Shown one piece after another: positions 30,972 to 39,755 of a stretch of 54,709 bases of DNA. Numbering within the stretch: the first letter of the stretch is position 1; every line of letters begins with the position of its first letter. The notes beneath the pieces were generated by a model. The model was not told the DNA's origin, searched no databases, and worked only from the letters and a program-made list of their open reading frames with translations. This DNA comes from CAYTYZ01 sp964442385 (lineage in GTDB: Bacteria > Patescibacteriota > Microgenomatia > UBA12405), in contig CAYTYZ010000007.1 in NCBI GenBank assembly GCA_964442385.1, positions 1-54,709 on the forward strand, written 5' to 3'. The translations under genes were made by a program, and so were the position numbers.

Positions 30972-31622
30972 GTGCTAGATAAATTTTTAAGCCTTAAGTT
31001 GGTGGAAGAATTGGTAAAAGAGGGCCATGGGAGTCTAATTGTTTTGGTTGGAAAAACTAGTACGGGCAAGTCTACTTTTGCCAAAAAGATTGGTCGATTT
31101 GGATTTAATCATATTGAACTTGACCATACCGTAAGGCAAAGTGTTGTAGAAAAATTTAAACTAGGGGCCGAAGGAAAGGCCTTTGCGGTTTACAAAGGAA
31201 CTGCTTTAAAAGAGTGGCAAGATTCATTTGAAAGGTCAGCTAGAAAGCTAATTAAAGAAAAACTAAGTAGTGAAAAAGTTGTGATTGATGCAGCTTTTGC
31301 TAACACAGAGGTGGTAAAAAGAATTTTGAAAGACTTGGGTGTAAATTATCTGGTAATTTATTTTCACCCTTTTAATAAGGATTTTTATTATAAATCGATA
31401 TTTAGCAGATTTGAGGATGACTATAAAAAGAAAGCTAGGTCTTTTCCAATTTGGGATTTTTTAAGTCCAGAAGATTTGGCTGATTTTGTCGAAAAAGGCG
31501 AGGTGAGCCAAAAAATTTGGTTGGTTATAAAAAAATATGCTGATGAAAGCATTAAATTATCTGTGGAGAGATATGAAAACTTTGCAAAAGAGTTTCCAGA
31601 AATTATGCTGACTGGCCACTAG
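30972..31622 (+). CDS. P-loop nucleotide-binding protein, kinase-like
   Basis: 216 aa from GTG 30972, 5 bases after TATAAT (30961-30966), a leaderless GTG start. Walker A is VGKTSTGKSTFAKKIG (about 24-39), followed by NHIELDHTVR and VVIDAAFAN, a pattern like small-molecule kinases or shikimate/adenylate kinase relatives. A C-terminal lid-like basic region follows. The substrate is unknown. The end overlaps the convergent gene by 20 bases. Confidence 0.75.
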   Translation: MLDKFLSLKLVEELVKEGHGSLIVLVGKTSTGKSTFAKKIGRFGFNHIELDHTVRQSVVEKFKLGAEGKAFAVYKGTALKEWQDSFERSARKLIKEKLSSEKVVIDAAFANTEVVKRILKDLGVNYLVIYFHPFNKDFYYKSIFSRFEDDYKKKARSFPIWDFLSPEDLADFVEKGEVSQKIWLVIKKYADESIKLSVERYENFAKEFPEIMLTGH

Positions 31623-32274
31623 AATTAAATAAGGATTTAAGTGATTTGAATAAATTTGTTTCCATAAAATTGGCGGCTGTTTGATGGCGAGTATCGCTAT
31701 CTTTGGCTTTACCTTTTAGATCTTTCCAGGAATCTTGACTTGAGAGCCAGGTACTCATAGCTTCAAGGGTTACTGGATTTTCAGTTAAAAATCCAAAGAG
31801 CTTTCCCAAAGACGTGGCTGCTTTTGTTCCCTCTGGGCCTAATTTTAAAGCCAATTTTTCAAAAAATGAAGGTAGTTGTTTTAACAAGAATTTTTCAGAG
31901 TTTTCTTTGGCAATTGACCCCAGGGCAGATTTTATAGCCGATTCGTTAACGCTGGATTCACCCAGGGTGGCTACTGACAGGGCAAAATCTGTTTGGTGAA
32001 ATAAAGCCTGGGCCTTTAAAATGGCAAATTGTTTTAAAACTTCTGCTGGCTCTTTTGAACCAATTAATTCAGACATTTTCATTCCAGCAGTAGTTTCTGC
32101 TGAAACAAAATTTAAAAAAGGACCTAAAATAGGAATCCAGTTACAGGTAGTGGCCGAATCTTTTAAAAATTGAGACCATTTGGCGTTAATTTCTTTAAAA
32201 TCGTTTAGCCATTGGGGCTTGTCTTGAGAATTTTCAGCAGATTGCAGGTGATTTACTAGTTCAGTGTGTGGCAT
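31603..32274 (-). CDS. hypothetical 223-aa mostly helical protein
   Basis: About 223 aa from ATG 32274 (a frame start at 32292 adds six residues). It is predicted almost wholly alpha-helical with no signal peptide; a mildly hydrophobic stretch WIPILGPFLNFVSAE lies near residue 50. Ser, Lys and Leu are frequent. No family is recognised. It follows the 121-aa lipoprotein-like gene on the same strand after a short gap and may be co-transcribed with it. Confidence 0.6.
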   Translation of the reverse strand: MPHTELVNHLQSAENSQDKPQWLNDFKEINAKWSQFLKDSATTCNWIPILGPFLNFVSAETTAGMKMSELIGSKEPAEVLKQFAILKAQALFHQTDFALSVATLGESSVNESAIKSALGSIAKENSEKFLLKQLPSFFEKLALKLGPEGTKAATSLGKLFGFLTENPVTLEAMSTWLSSQDSWKDLKGKAKDSDTRHQTAANFMETNLFKSLKSLFNSSGQSA

Positions 32275-32305
32275 TACAAATTGTATCAGCAAAGTTAATT
32301 ATGTA

Positions 32306-32671
32306 CTATTTATTCACTTTGGTAATTCGAACCAACTCACAACTAGTTTTGCCAAAATCATGAAATCCACCATCCACTGCCTTAACACGTGGGTATTCTT
32401 TATCTGGTTGACTTGCATCAGGGTAATTTATAACTTCGGCTCCCATTTTAATCTCTACGGGTATTTCACGATCAGGAAAGAGAACCCCAGAGGGACGAGC
32501 TATTAACCAATCTGGAAAAATGTAGGAGGGGGAACCTGGTTTTGATTTACAATCTGCCTTTACAACACCAATTTGATTACTCACGCCGGAATCTAGTGTA
32601 CAACCAGGAGTAAAGGCTGCGGTAAGTGCAAATCCAACTGATGCCAATAATCTACCTGCTCTTCTATCCAT
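32306..32671 (-). CDS. putative lipoprotein, 121 aa
   Basis: 121 aa. The N-terminus RRAGRLLASVGFALTAAFTPGC is a short twin-basic signal ending in a lipobox-like TPGC, so the Cys at 24 is the likely lipidation site. Minus TTGACT (32701-32706), 17-bp spacer, TATAAT (32678-32683) and 6 bases to the ATG form a model leaderless promoter. The mature domain has two further Cys and no recognised fold. Confidence 0.65.
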   Translation of the reverse strand: MDRRAGRLLASVGFALTAAFTPGCTLDSGVSNQIGVVKADCKSKPGSPSYIFPDWLIARPSGVLFPDREIPVEIKMGAEVINYPDASQPDKEYPRVKAVDGGFHDFGKTSCELVRITKVNK

Positions 32672-32716
32672 GTTAATATTATATTATAAGATAGCAGAAA
32701 AGTCAAGCACTAAAAA

Positions 32717-32734
32717 TCCCCTATTGCTAGGGGA
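32717..32734 (-). terminator. terminator after the short RRM gene
   Basis: Hairpin TCCCCTA-ttgc-TAGGGGA with T runs on both sides, so it can work in either direction. It sits 28 bases past the RRM stop and just upstream of the next minus-strand promoter. Confidence 0.8.
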
Positions 32735-32762
32735 CTTTTTTTACGAATTACAAAACTAATAA

Positions 32763-33023
32763 TTAGTTTCTTGGTTCTTGTGGACGAGCATCAGAGATGT
32801 GGAGAGGGCGTCCGTTGACGTCTTTGCCTTCCAATTCTGCTTTTGCTTTTTCAGCTTCTTCAGGTGTAGCGAATTCTACGAAACCGAAACCTTTTGAGCG
32901 GCCAGTGGCACGATCAGAGATTACAGTGGCAGAAGTAACGTTCCCTGCCTGAGAGAAGATTTGTTGCAGGTCATCGGAAGTGGTTGTCCACGCAAGATTG
33001 CCTACAAATAGTTTGTTGGTCAT
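32763..33023 (-). CDS. single-RRM RNA-binding protein (Rbp-like)
   Basis: 86 aa, almost entirely one RRM: RNP2 LFVGNLAW (about 5-12) and RNP1 KGFGFVEF (about 44-51). The size and motifs match the cold- or stress-induced glycine-rich-type Rbp proteins of cyanobacteria and other bacteria, although the Gly-rich tail is only a few residues. It probably acts as an RNA chaperone. It has its own terminator. Codon choice (GGA/CGT mix) is more even than in neighbours, hinting at high expression. Confidence 0.93.
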   Translation of the reverse strand: MTNKLFVGNLAWTTTSDDLQQIFSQAGNVTSATVISDRATGRSKGFGFVEFATPEEAEKAKAELEGKDVNGRPLHISDARPQEPRN

Positions 33024-33076
33024 TTACATTTACACTAATAACTTGTATTAGTATAAATTAAAAACTAGAATAAGCA

Positions 33077-33844
33077 ATGATTGGATTAATAAAAGTACTA
33101 ATATTAGGCGTTATAGAAGGACTTAGTGAGTTTTTGCCAATTTCATCAACCTTTCATCTTTTGGTGGCTACAAAGATACTTGGTCTGACTGAAAACGAGT
33201 TTGTAAAAGTGTTTGTGGTTGTGATTCAAATGGGAGCAATTTTGGCTGTAGTTTGGAAATACCGGCAAAAAATATGGAAAAAAGAGGTATTTATACCTAT
33301 TTTTTGGTCTTTTTTGCCAACAGCGCTTATCGGACTAGCACTGCATAAAACCATTAAAAATATTTTTTTTGAACAAAGTATGTGGCAACTTATAGTATTT
33401 GCAACCGTTGGAGTTGTATTTTTAGTTGTTAGGCAGACTAAAACAGACGATAAAAAAGTTACCTTTCTAAATGCCATAATTATAGGCATAATCCAAGCTT
33501 TGGCGGTGGTTCCTGGTGTGTCTAGGGCTGGAGCTGTGATGGTGGGTATGTCTTTGTTGGGTTACAACAAGAAACAAGCGGCGGAATATTCCTTTTTACT
33601 TGCCGTACCAACAATATTGGCGGCAGGAGTCCTGGATATTTATAAGGGAAAAGACATTATTATGACTACCTATATGGCGATACCAGAACTGCTAGTGGGT
33701 AGCGTGGTGGCATTTGTCTCAGCTTTGCTTGTGATTGACTGGTTTATTAGCTTTAACCAGGAAAAAGGATTAAGAACATGGGGTTGGTATAGAATTGTGG
33801 TGGCTTGTGGGCTATTTTTGTCTGGAGTTATGGCTCATTTATGA
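33077..33844 (+). CDS. uppP: undecaprenyl-diphosphatase UppP (BacA)
   Basis: 255 aa with about eight membrane segments. The two signature regions are EGLSEFLPISSTFHLLV (about 14-30) and PGVSRAGAVMVG (about 147-158); the family form is PGTSRSGATI, so the second is slightly altered. It dephosphorylates undecaprenyl diphosphate to recycle the cell-wall lipid carrier. TAGAAT (33066-33071) lies 5 bases before the ATG. The nuclease gene starts within its last codons. Confidence 0.93.
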   Translation: MIGLIKVLILGVIEGLSEFLPISSTFHLLVATKILGLTENEFVKVFVVVIQMGAILAVVWKYRQKIWKKEVFIPIFWSFLPTALIGLALHKTIKNIFFEQSMWQLIVFATVGVVFLVVRQTKTDDKKVTFLNAIIIGIIQALAVVPGVSRAGAVMVGMSLLGYNKKQAAEYSFLLAVPTILAAGVLDIYKGKDIIMTTYMAIPELLVGSVVAFVSALLVIDWFISFNQEKGLRTWGWYRIVVACGLFLSGVMAHL

Positions 33845-34536
33845 TGAGACTGTCGAGGTCTAAGGTAGAATTATTTTTACAATGCCCCAGATGTTTTTAT
33901 TTAGATCTGCGGTATGGGGTGCGACGACCAGGATCTCCACCTTTTAGCTTAAATTTGGCGGTTGATGAACTTCTTAAAAAGGAATTTGATATTTATAGAG
34001 AAAAAGCTGAGGTTCCGCCAATTTTAAAAGAGAATGGCTTGGATTTAATTCCCTACCAAAACCAAAAATTAGCCATTTGGAGAGAAAACTTTAAGGGGAT
34101 ATCATTTCAAAATTTGGACATGGAGTTATTTGGTGCAGTTGATGATATTTGGGTAAATAGTGAAGGAGAATTATCGGTAGTGGATTACAAAGCCAGTGCC
34201 AAACGGGACTTCAGAGGACTTGAAGGCTCGTCTTGGCGAGAGCAATACCAAAGACAACTTTCTTTTTATCAATGGCTTTTGATTAACAATGGATACAAAG
34301 TTAGCAAAAATGGTTACTTTGTATTATGTAACGCTAAACTAGAGAGACCCAGGTTTGATAGCAGGCTGGAGTTTGATATTTCTATAAAGTCATACAAATG
34401 TGACCCAGAGTGGGTGGAACCTTGTTTATTGTCTATTAAAAAGTGTCTAGAAGGTGGAACACCTCCTGTTAACCCTACATGCGAGTACTGCAGCTATGGA
34501 TTTAAATCGTGCAACAACCTAGGGTTTGATTTTTAG
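33841..34536 (+). CDS. RecB/Cas4-like PD-(D/E)XK nuclease with Fe-S cysteines
   Basis: About 231 aa from ATG 33841, overlapping the uppP stop by ATGA. N-terminal LSRSKVELFLQCPRCFYLD, then FGAVDDIW and VVDYKAS (the D and D-x-K of the nuclease core), QLSFYQWLL, and a C-terminal CEYCSYGFKSC. A Cys near the start plus the C-terminal Cys trio is the 4Fe-4S arrangement of Cas4 and AddB nucleases. No CRISPR array or helicase gene is adjacent, so a role in DNA repair is more likely. Confidence 0.85.
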   Translation: MMRLSRSKVELFLQCPRCFYLDLRYGVRRPGSPPFSLNLAVDELLKKEFDIYREKAEVPPILKENGLDLIPYQNQKLAIWRENFKGISFQNLDMELFGAVDDIWVNSEGELSVVDYKASAKRDFRGLEGSSWREQYQRQLSFYQWLLINNGYKVSKNGYFVLCNAKLERPRFDSRLEFDISIKSYKCDPEWVEPCLLSIKKCLEGGTPPVNPTCEYCSYGFKSCNNLGFDF

Positions 34537-35172
34537 TTGATGGATAAGCAAAATTGCGCCTATTAAAAATAAACTACCCAAAAGATAACCCCCAATAACA
34601 TCGGTAAGATAGTGGGCACCCAAGTATATTCGGGACAATCCAACTAAAATAATTAAAATAAAACACGATAACCTGATGATGAGTGCAGGTAGAGGTTTGA
34701 GTTTAATAATCTTTCGCTCAATAAAATACATGATTAGACCGAAAAATACGGTATAGTGAATAGCATGATTGCTGGGAAAACTTTGGTCCTGTAAATTTGT
34801 AACCATTTCTAACTCCTTTCCAGTTGGGCGAGGTCTATCTACCCACCATTTTAGAAGTGAACCCAAAAGACTGGCAAATAGAGTGCACAAAATTAAGATG
34901 GCTGAATTAACTTTTTTATGCCTATAAAGGTAAAGGGCTAAAAGAGACACTGACAAAACACCCACATACAAGTTGCCCCAGAGACTAATAAACTTCATAA
35001 ACAGGGTAAACTCGGGAGTGCGATAACTTTGAACCCAGACAGAAAAAGCGGTGTCTTGGAACAAATCGTGGTTAATTTTCAAATAACCCATGAGATAAAA
35101 AAAGGTACAAAGGTTGATAGTTAGTACGGATACTAAAAAAGATCGACTAATTACTGTGGGCAGGTGCTTCAT
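34519..35172 (-). CDS. PAP2 family phosphatase
   Basis: 217 aa with about six membrane segments. The three-part PAP2 motif is complete: KWWVDRPRP, FPSNHAIHYT, and SRIYLGAHYLTDVIGG. These enzymes remove phosphate from lipid phosphates such as undecaprenyl diphosphate or phosphatidate. The presence of uppP nearby suggests an overlapping lipid-carrier recycling role. The 3' end overlaps the convergent nuclease gene by 18 bases. A TATACT lies 9 bases before the start. Confidence 0.93.
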   Translation of the reverse strand: MKHLPTVISRSFLVSVLTINLCTFFYLMGYLKINHDLFQDTAFSVWVQSYRTPEFTLFMKFISLWGNLYVGVLSVSLLALYLYRHKKVNSAILILCTLFASLLGSLLKWWVDRPRPTGKELEMVTNLQDQSFPSNHAIHYTVFFGLIMYFIERKIIKLKPLPALIIRLSCFILIILVGLSRIYLGAHYLTDVIGGYLLGSLFLIGAILLIHQLKIKP

Positions 35173-35202
35173 CTTATCTAAAGTATAAAGTACAATTATG
35201 CT

Positions 35203-35508
35203 ATGAACAATACTCTTTTTTGGAAATCGGCCCTGGTGTTTGCTTTGGTGATGATAGGTTTTGCCAAATGGCAGACTTCAGATATGGTGAAAAGTGAATA
35301 CGATGATATTTGCATTTCAAATTATAATAAAACTGAAAGTTATTATACTTGCATGTCAACATTTGAAAAGCAAAGTGGATATTATAACTTTATTTTTTAT
35401 AGTATGGTTGGGCTAGAAGTGGTATCTATTGGATTCCTTTTGAAGAACTATTTGGGTAAGAAATCCCAGGTTGCAACTGCTAAGAAGAAGAAAGCTCGAA
35501 AGAGCTAA
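35203..35508 (+). CDS. small two-TM protein of unknown function
   Basis: 101 aa with membrane segments at about residues 6-24 and 63-82, a Cys-containing external loop between them, and a Lys-rich tail (AKKKKARKS). TACAAT (35191-35196) is 6 bases before the ATG, the leaderless arrangement. No family is recognised. The stop overlaps the convergent ABC transporter gene by 29 bases. Confidence 0.65.
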   Translation: MNNTLFWKSALVFALVMIGFAKWQTSDMVKSEYDDICISNYNKTESYYTCMSTFEKQSGYYNFIFYSMVGLEVVSIGFLLKNYLGKKSQVATAKKKKARKS

Positions 35509-37318
35509 GCGGTAGGCGCTGTAGTTCTACAAGTTTGTAATATAAGCCAGACTTATTTTGCAATAGTTCCTGCCTGGTACCAAACTGAGATACTCTGCCT
35601 TTTTCTAAAACTAAAACCAAATCTGCATGTGCTAAGGTTGATAACCTGTGGGCAATTATGATGGCAGTTTTTCCCTCCATAAGTTTGTCTAGGCCTTTTT
35701 GCACTTCTGTTTCGGACTTGCTATCCAGGGAGGAAGTGGCCTCGTCTAGAATAATAATTGGGGCATTTTTCAAGACTGCCCTGGCTATGGCTATGCGTTG
35801 CTTTTGACCACCAGAAAGTTTTACACCTCGCTCACCTATTTCTGAATCAAATTTTTTAGGTAATTTAGTAATAAAATCATAAGCATTAGCTAGCTTGGCG
35901 GCCTTGGTTACTTCAGTCATTCGAGACCCTGGCTTGGATAGTCTTATATTGTCTGAAACTGATTCAGAAAAAAGGAGAGTATCTTGTAAAACCACGGCGA
36001 TTTGCTGGTGTAGGGAACGAAGTTTTAATTTGGAAATATCCTGACCAAAGACATTGATTTTTCCAGTTTGAGGTTCGTAAAAACGCAAAAGTAAATTAAC
36101 TAGTGTCGACTTGCCCTGGCCACTTTCGCCCACAATAGCAAGTTTTTTACCTGCTGGAACAGTAAAGCTAATATTAGACAAAACATTTTTGCCTTGTTCA
36201 TACGAAAAATCTACATTGGTAAATTCGATGACAGAATTTGAGTCTGTTACTTTTAAGCTCTTGGCTTCTGGGTTTGTGGCTATTTTCCTTTTTACATCCA
36301 TAACTTCAAAATAGCTTTTAGCACTAGCTTGGGCATCTTGGATCTGACCTAGTATAAAAGACATGGCAAAAAGTGGGAACCTGGCTTGGTTGATAAGTTG
36401 AAGCAGAAGAGTCATTTCACCCAGAGTGTAAATACTACGATAAGTAGCATAAATTACGTATACATAGGTGCTAAATAAAATTATATTTAGCAAAATCCTG
36501 CGGCTAAAGTCATATAAATGCCAATTTTTACTTTGATCTTTGGTTAAATCCTCGATACTAACTCTGGCACGTACCAATCTACTTATTTCTACTACTTCTC
36601 TGGCAAAGGCCTTGATTACGCGAATTCCNNNNNNNNNNNNNNNNNNNNNNNNNNNNNNNNNNNNNNNNNNNNNNNNNNNNNNNNNNNNNNNNNNNNNNNN
36701 NNNNNNNNNNNNNNNNTGGGAAATGTCACTGATAGTGTTCTTTTTATCTTCATACTGGCGCCAGCGATCGCTAGAGCGATGAGAGATAAAGATATAGGCG
36801 GGAAAAAGTACTAGAAGTAGGAGGGATAACACCAAGGAATATTTAGCTAAAACTATTATGGTAATTAAGGCGGTTAGAAAATAGGGTAAAAAATTATTGG
36901 TCATGCTTTTAATAAACTCAGCGGTAGAGTTGACCCCTCGAATCATTTTATTTAGAATTGTGCCCATTTTTTCGTTGTCAAAATAGGCTACGTCTAGATA
37001 TAAAAGATGGCTGTAGAATTTTTCATACAGAAACGTTTTTAGTTTGGAACTTAGTAGGTCGCCTACATATTGGTTTATTGAGTTAAATATGGTGGTAGCA
37101 AGATCAAAAAAAAGTATCAGAAAAAAAGAAAAAAGTAAGGGATTTATGCTGGTTAATTTTTTAAATTCTATGTTTTCAACTACCAGATCAACAACCTGTT
37201 TACTAATAAAAGGGGTAACTAAGGATAAAACCGATAAAAGAAATACCAGCGAGATTGACAATAGGTACCAGGGCCAGAATTTTTTAGTAAAGATAAGAAT
37301 ACGTAAAATAGAGGTCAT
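35480..37318 (-). CDS. ABC half-transporter (fused permease and ATPase), with assembly gap
   Basis: About 612 codons from ATG 37318, which overlaps the preceding stop by ATGA. N-terminal six-TM exporter domain (about 20-320), then the ATPase with Walker A GESGQGKSTL, signature LSGGQKQRIAIARA, Walker B IIILDEATSSLD and H-loop IAHRLST. It is an MsbA-like lipid, peptide or drug exporter that works as a dimer. The 88 N at 36629-36716 fall within the membrane domain, so that part of the protein is unknown. Confidence 0.9.
   Translation of the reverse strand: MTSILRILIFTKKFWPWYLLSISLVFLLSVLSLVTPFISKQVVDLVVENIEFKKLTSINPLLFSFFLILFFDLATTIFNSINQYVGDLLSSKLKTFLYEKFYSHLLYLDVAYFDNEKMGTILNKMIRGVNSTAEFIKSMTNNFLPYFLTALITIIVLAKYSLVLSLLLLVLFPAYIFISHRSSDRWRQYEDKKNTISDISXXXXXXXXXXXXXXXXXXXXXXXXXXXXXXGIRVIKAFAREVVEISRLVRARVSIEDLTKDQSKNWHLYDFSRRILLNIILFSTYVYVIYATYRSIYTLGEMTLLLQLINQARFPLFAMSFILGQIQDAQASAKSYFEVMDVKRKIATNPEAKSLKVTDSNSVIEFTNVDFSYEQGKNVLSNISFTVPAGKKLAIVGESGQGKSTLVNLLLRFYEPQTGKINVFGQDISKLKLRSLHQQIAVVLQDTLLFSESVSDNIRLSKPGSRMTEVTKAAKLANAYDFITKLPKKFDSEIGERGVKLSGGQKQRIAIARAVLKNAPIIILDEATSSLDSKSETEVQKGLDKLMEGKTAIIIAHRLSTLAHADLVLVLEKGRVSQFGTRQELLQNKSGLYYKLVELQRLPLSSFELSSS
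36629..36716. other. assembly gap of 88 N
   Basis: A run of N inside the transmembrane part of the ABC exporter gene. The true length may differ. Confidence 1.
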
Positions 37319-37992
37319 GAGTTGTGAAGAAACTTTTGTAACTCTAGTGAATAAGCCATAAAAAATGGTATGGCAGTAAGAGTCAAGAATAGGTTGGGTA
37401 CAAATGAAATCCAAAATGGAAAGTGTTCGTCAACAAAAGAGCTGGCTTGAAATATAATAAGTAAAAATATAAAAAAAGTGGTACAGGCAATAAGAAATCT
37501 GCGAGGGTTTAATAAAATAAGTTTTTTAATGGTGCTAAGGGTAAGATTAAAACTTTTGGTTTGAAAAATTAATCCTGGTACCAACAGATAGGTATAAATT
37601 AGAAAGATACCTGGAAAAATTAATACAGAACCCAAAATAGTAAGCAATAGCAGCAAAAGAGTGGTTAGAAAATAAACCTTTGCAGCTTTAAAGCTATCAA
37701 TATAAGAAGCAAAGATTTTAGTTTTGTTTTTTAGCGCAGATAAAATGGCCATGTGGGCCCAACATTCTACAAATATTGAAACAAGTGCCAATGGAAGAAC
37801 ATAAATTAAAGCCCAAAAATTTTGCAAGTTGACCTCTTTTATCTTGGGAGCAAGAAAAAAAGATAGAACCAGGCTTGGAATAATGGTAGTTAAATAGACC
37901 GAAGCTACAGCCCAAAAATTGTCTTTGACAACTACCAGGGCATTGGCTATTGGGCTAAAGACAGTGGCTGGTCTACTATTGGACGGTGCCAT
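37315..37992 (-). CDS. multi-TM membrane protein of unknown function
   Basis: 225 aa with about six membrane segments and paired amphipathic helices, similar in plan to DUF975/YciC-type membrane proteins. The C-terminus overlaps the ABC exporter gene by 4 bases, so they are translationally coupled and may form one system. The N-terminus overlaps the end of the 38428 gene by 17 bases. No functional motif is seen. Confidence 0.75.
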   Translation of the reverse strand: MAPSNSRPATVFSPIANALVVVKDNFWAVASVYLTTIIPSLVLSFFLAPKIKEVNLQNFWALIYVLPLALVSIFVECWAHMAILSALKNKTKIFASYIDSFKAAKVYFLTTLLLLLLTILGSVLIFPGIFLIYTYLLVPGLIFQTKSFNLTLSTIKKLILLNPRRFLIACTTFFIFLLIIFQASSFVDEHFPFWISFVPNLFLTLTAIPFFMAYSLELQKFLHNS

Positions 37993-38428
37993 CGGTACTT
38001 ATACCCAAAACTTTTTTCTCAGTATTTTGACAACTTAATTTCAAAGCTTTGACTTGAGATTCAGTTTCAGACCTATAGGCTTTGGCCTTTTCATATATGT
38101 CAGATTTAGCCATTCCTTGTTCCTTTAACTGGTTATATAAAGTAACCATTCCTTTGGCTCTTTCTTTTAATAAATTAGCTACATTTTTATTACAGAGAGC
38201 CCTTTGGGCTATAATTAATGCTTTTTTTTGCTTTATCTCTGCTTGAACTCTTTTTAACTTTTCCAGTTCGTACTTTCTCATGTAGTCGGTATTTTCGTTT
38301 TGAGTACTAGTAGGCTTTGTGGTGGTGTATAGAGTTGGAACAGCATCTACTGCAAAAACTGCAGAGGCTGAACCTAGTAAAAACGCAGAGGCCAATAGAG
38401 CTGTTTTAAAAACTTTAGAATTGATCAT
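37976..38428 (-). CDS. secreted helical protein of unknown function
   Basis: About 150 aa from ATG 38428, 7 bases after minus TATATT (38436-38441). A signal peptide (about 1-25, LLASAFLLGSASAVFA, cleavage after AVFA) precedes a mature charged helical domain rich in Lys, Glu and Gln with a coiled-coil tendency (about 45-125). Three Cys lie in the mature part. It heads the operon with the multi-TM protein and the ABC exporter and may be their external partner. Confidence 0.72.
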   Translation of the reverse strand: MINSKVFKTALLASAFLLGSASAVFAVDAVPTLYTTTKPTSTQNENTDYMRKYELEKLKRVQAEIKQKKALIIAQRALCNKNVANLLKERAKGMVTLYNQLKEQGMAKSDIYEKAKAYRSETESQVKALKLSCQNTEKKVLGISTDGTVQ

Positions 38429-38548
38429 ATGTACCAATATAATGGAGAATAAACAGGGATGCAAGCACCAAGTGGCCCTAGCATGAAGCTAAAAGTTGTG
38501 TTAAGTTTATAGTTGTTAACAAATTAATTAGTTTAAAAAAATATAAAA

Positions 38549-39334
38549 ATGCCAACAAAAAATACTCGACCTAGTCAGGTTGAAATGAAAGAACAAGGTG
38601 GTGGCAATGGCCAACTTACTTTATTTTTAGCTATAGTTGCCATAGTTGCTTCAGTCTATAATTTTTCCAAACTGCAAACACTTGAAAAAATTGTGGCAGG
38701 TGGAAATAGTGGAAATAATAATATTGCCAAAGTAGCCCAAGCACCACCACAGGTGCAACCAGAAGAACCCAAAGCTGACCTTACCAAAATGCCCCCGGTA
38801 AGTGACCAAGATTGGATACTGGGTGACCGTAATGCTCAAGTAATAATGGTGGAATACTCAGACTATCAATGTCCGTTTTGCCAGCGTTTTCATCCAACCA
38901 TGCAACAAATCATGAAAGACTATGCTGGAAAAGTTGCTTGGGTTTTTAGACAATATCCCCTATCATTCCATCCCTTTGCTCAAAAAGCTGCCGAAGCTGG
39001 TGAATGTGTAGGCAAGATTGGAGGTAATGACAAGTTCTGGGCTTTTACGAACAAGGCTTATGAAACTGGCGCAAAAGATCCAAATGCTTTGGCTGTAGAT
39101 AACTTAGTTAAACTAGCCTCAGAGCTTGGAGTAGATGCATCTAAAGTTAGGTCTTGTATAAGCAGTGGTGAGATGGCAGGAAAAGTTAAGGCGGATATGG
39201 ACGGAGGCAGTGCCGCAGGAGTTACCGGTACCCCTGGAACTATTTTAGTTGCCAAAAATGGCAAGAGTGATTTTGTTCCTGGTGCATATCCTGTTGATGC
39301 TGTAAAAGCACAAATAGACGCTTTGCTTAAGTAA
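38549..39334 (+). CDS. DsbA-like thiol-disulfide oxidoreductase
   Basis: 261 aa. One membrane anchor (about 22-39) is followed by a low-complexity linker and a thioredoxin-fold domain with the CPFC active site in SDYQCPFCQRFHP (about 107-119) and cis-Pro in VTGTPGTIL. Two further Cys (GECVG, VRSCIS) lie in the inserted helical domain. It probably forms or isomerises disulphides in exported proteins on the outer face. The family also contains copper-stress (ScsC) and BdbD-type proteins. Confidence 0.92.
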   Translation: MPTKNTRPSQVEMKEQGGGNGQLTLFLAIVAIVASVYNFSKLQTLEKIVAGGNSGNNNIAKVAQAPPQVQPEEPKADLTKMPPVSDQDWILGDRNAQVIMVEYSDYQCPFCQRFHPTMQQIMKDYAGKVAWVFRQYPLSFHPFAQKAAEAGECVGKIGGNDKFWAFTNKAYETGAKDPNALAVDNLVKLASELGVDASKVRSCISSGEMAGKVKADMDGGSAAGVTGTPGTILVAKNGKSDFVPGAYPVDAVKAQIDALLK

Positions 39335-39352
39335 AAAAAGTAAGCTTGACTC

Positions 39353-39377
39353 TACCCCCTTGGATTCCAAGGGGGTA
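39353..39377 (+). terminator. terminator-like hairpin after the DsbA-like gene
   Basis: Arms TACCCCCTTGG and CCAAGGGGGTA with a 3-base loop, 18 bases past the stop. No T run follows; the hairpin runs up to the promoter of the next gene. Confidence 0.6.
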
Positions 39378-39395
39378 AATTGTGTATAATTGGCA

Positions 39396-39755
39396 ATGAA
39401 GAAAATATTTTTGCTGGCTTGCCTGGCTTTTTTTATGAGTAGCTCCAAAGTCTTGGCTACACCTGGTGTAAGTGTACGTCTAATTAAAAAACAGAATGTA
39501 GTACTAAATTTTAGTGATATTGCCAGATTAAAGTCTGTAACGTATGAAGTTAGATATACCAATAAGGGCAAAGAAGAGGGTGCTGTGGGTACTATTAGAC
39601 CCAAAAAAGCTAGCGATAGCAGAACTATATATTTAGGTACTTGTTCAAAAAGAGTTTGCACACCACATAATAGTATTACCGAGGGAACTGTAGAGGTAGT
39701 TTTTAAACCCACATCCGGCAAGGCCACGGTAAAAAGATTCAGATTGAAGTTTTAG
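39396..39755 (+). CDS. small secreted protein of unknown function
   Basis: 119 aa from ATG 39396, 5 bases after TATAAT (39385-39390). Signal peptide KKIFLLACLAFFMSSSKVLA (cleavage near 20-22) and a mature basic beta-rich domain with two Cys spaced five apart (CSKRVC). A single beta-sandwich is plausible. No family is recognised. The end overlaps the glycosyltransferase gene by 17 bases. Confidence 0.7.
   Translation: MKKIFLLACLAFFMSSSKVLATPGVSVRLIKKQNVVLNFSDIARLKSVTYEVRYTNKGKEEGAVGTIRPKKASDSRTIYLGTCSKRVCTPHNSITEGTVEVVFKPTSGKATVKRFRLKF

Noticed and set aside
33841..34536. Cas4 as part of a CRISPR system
   Set aside because: No repeats or cas genes lie nearby; the Cas4-like label is kept only as a fold description.
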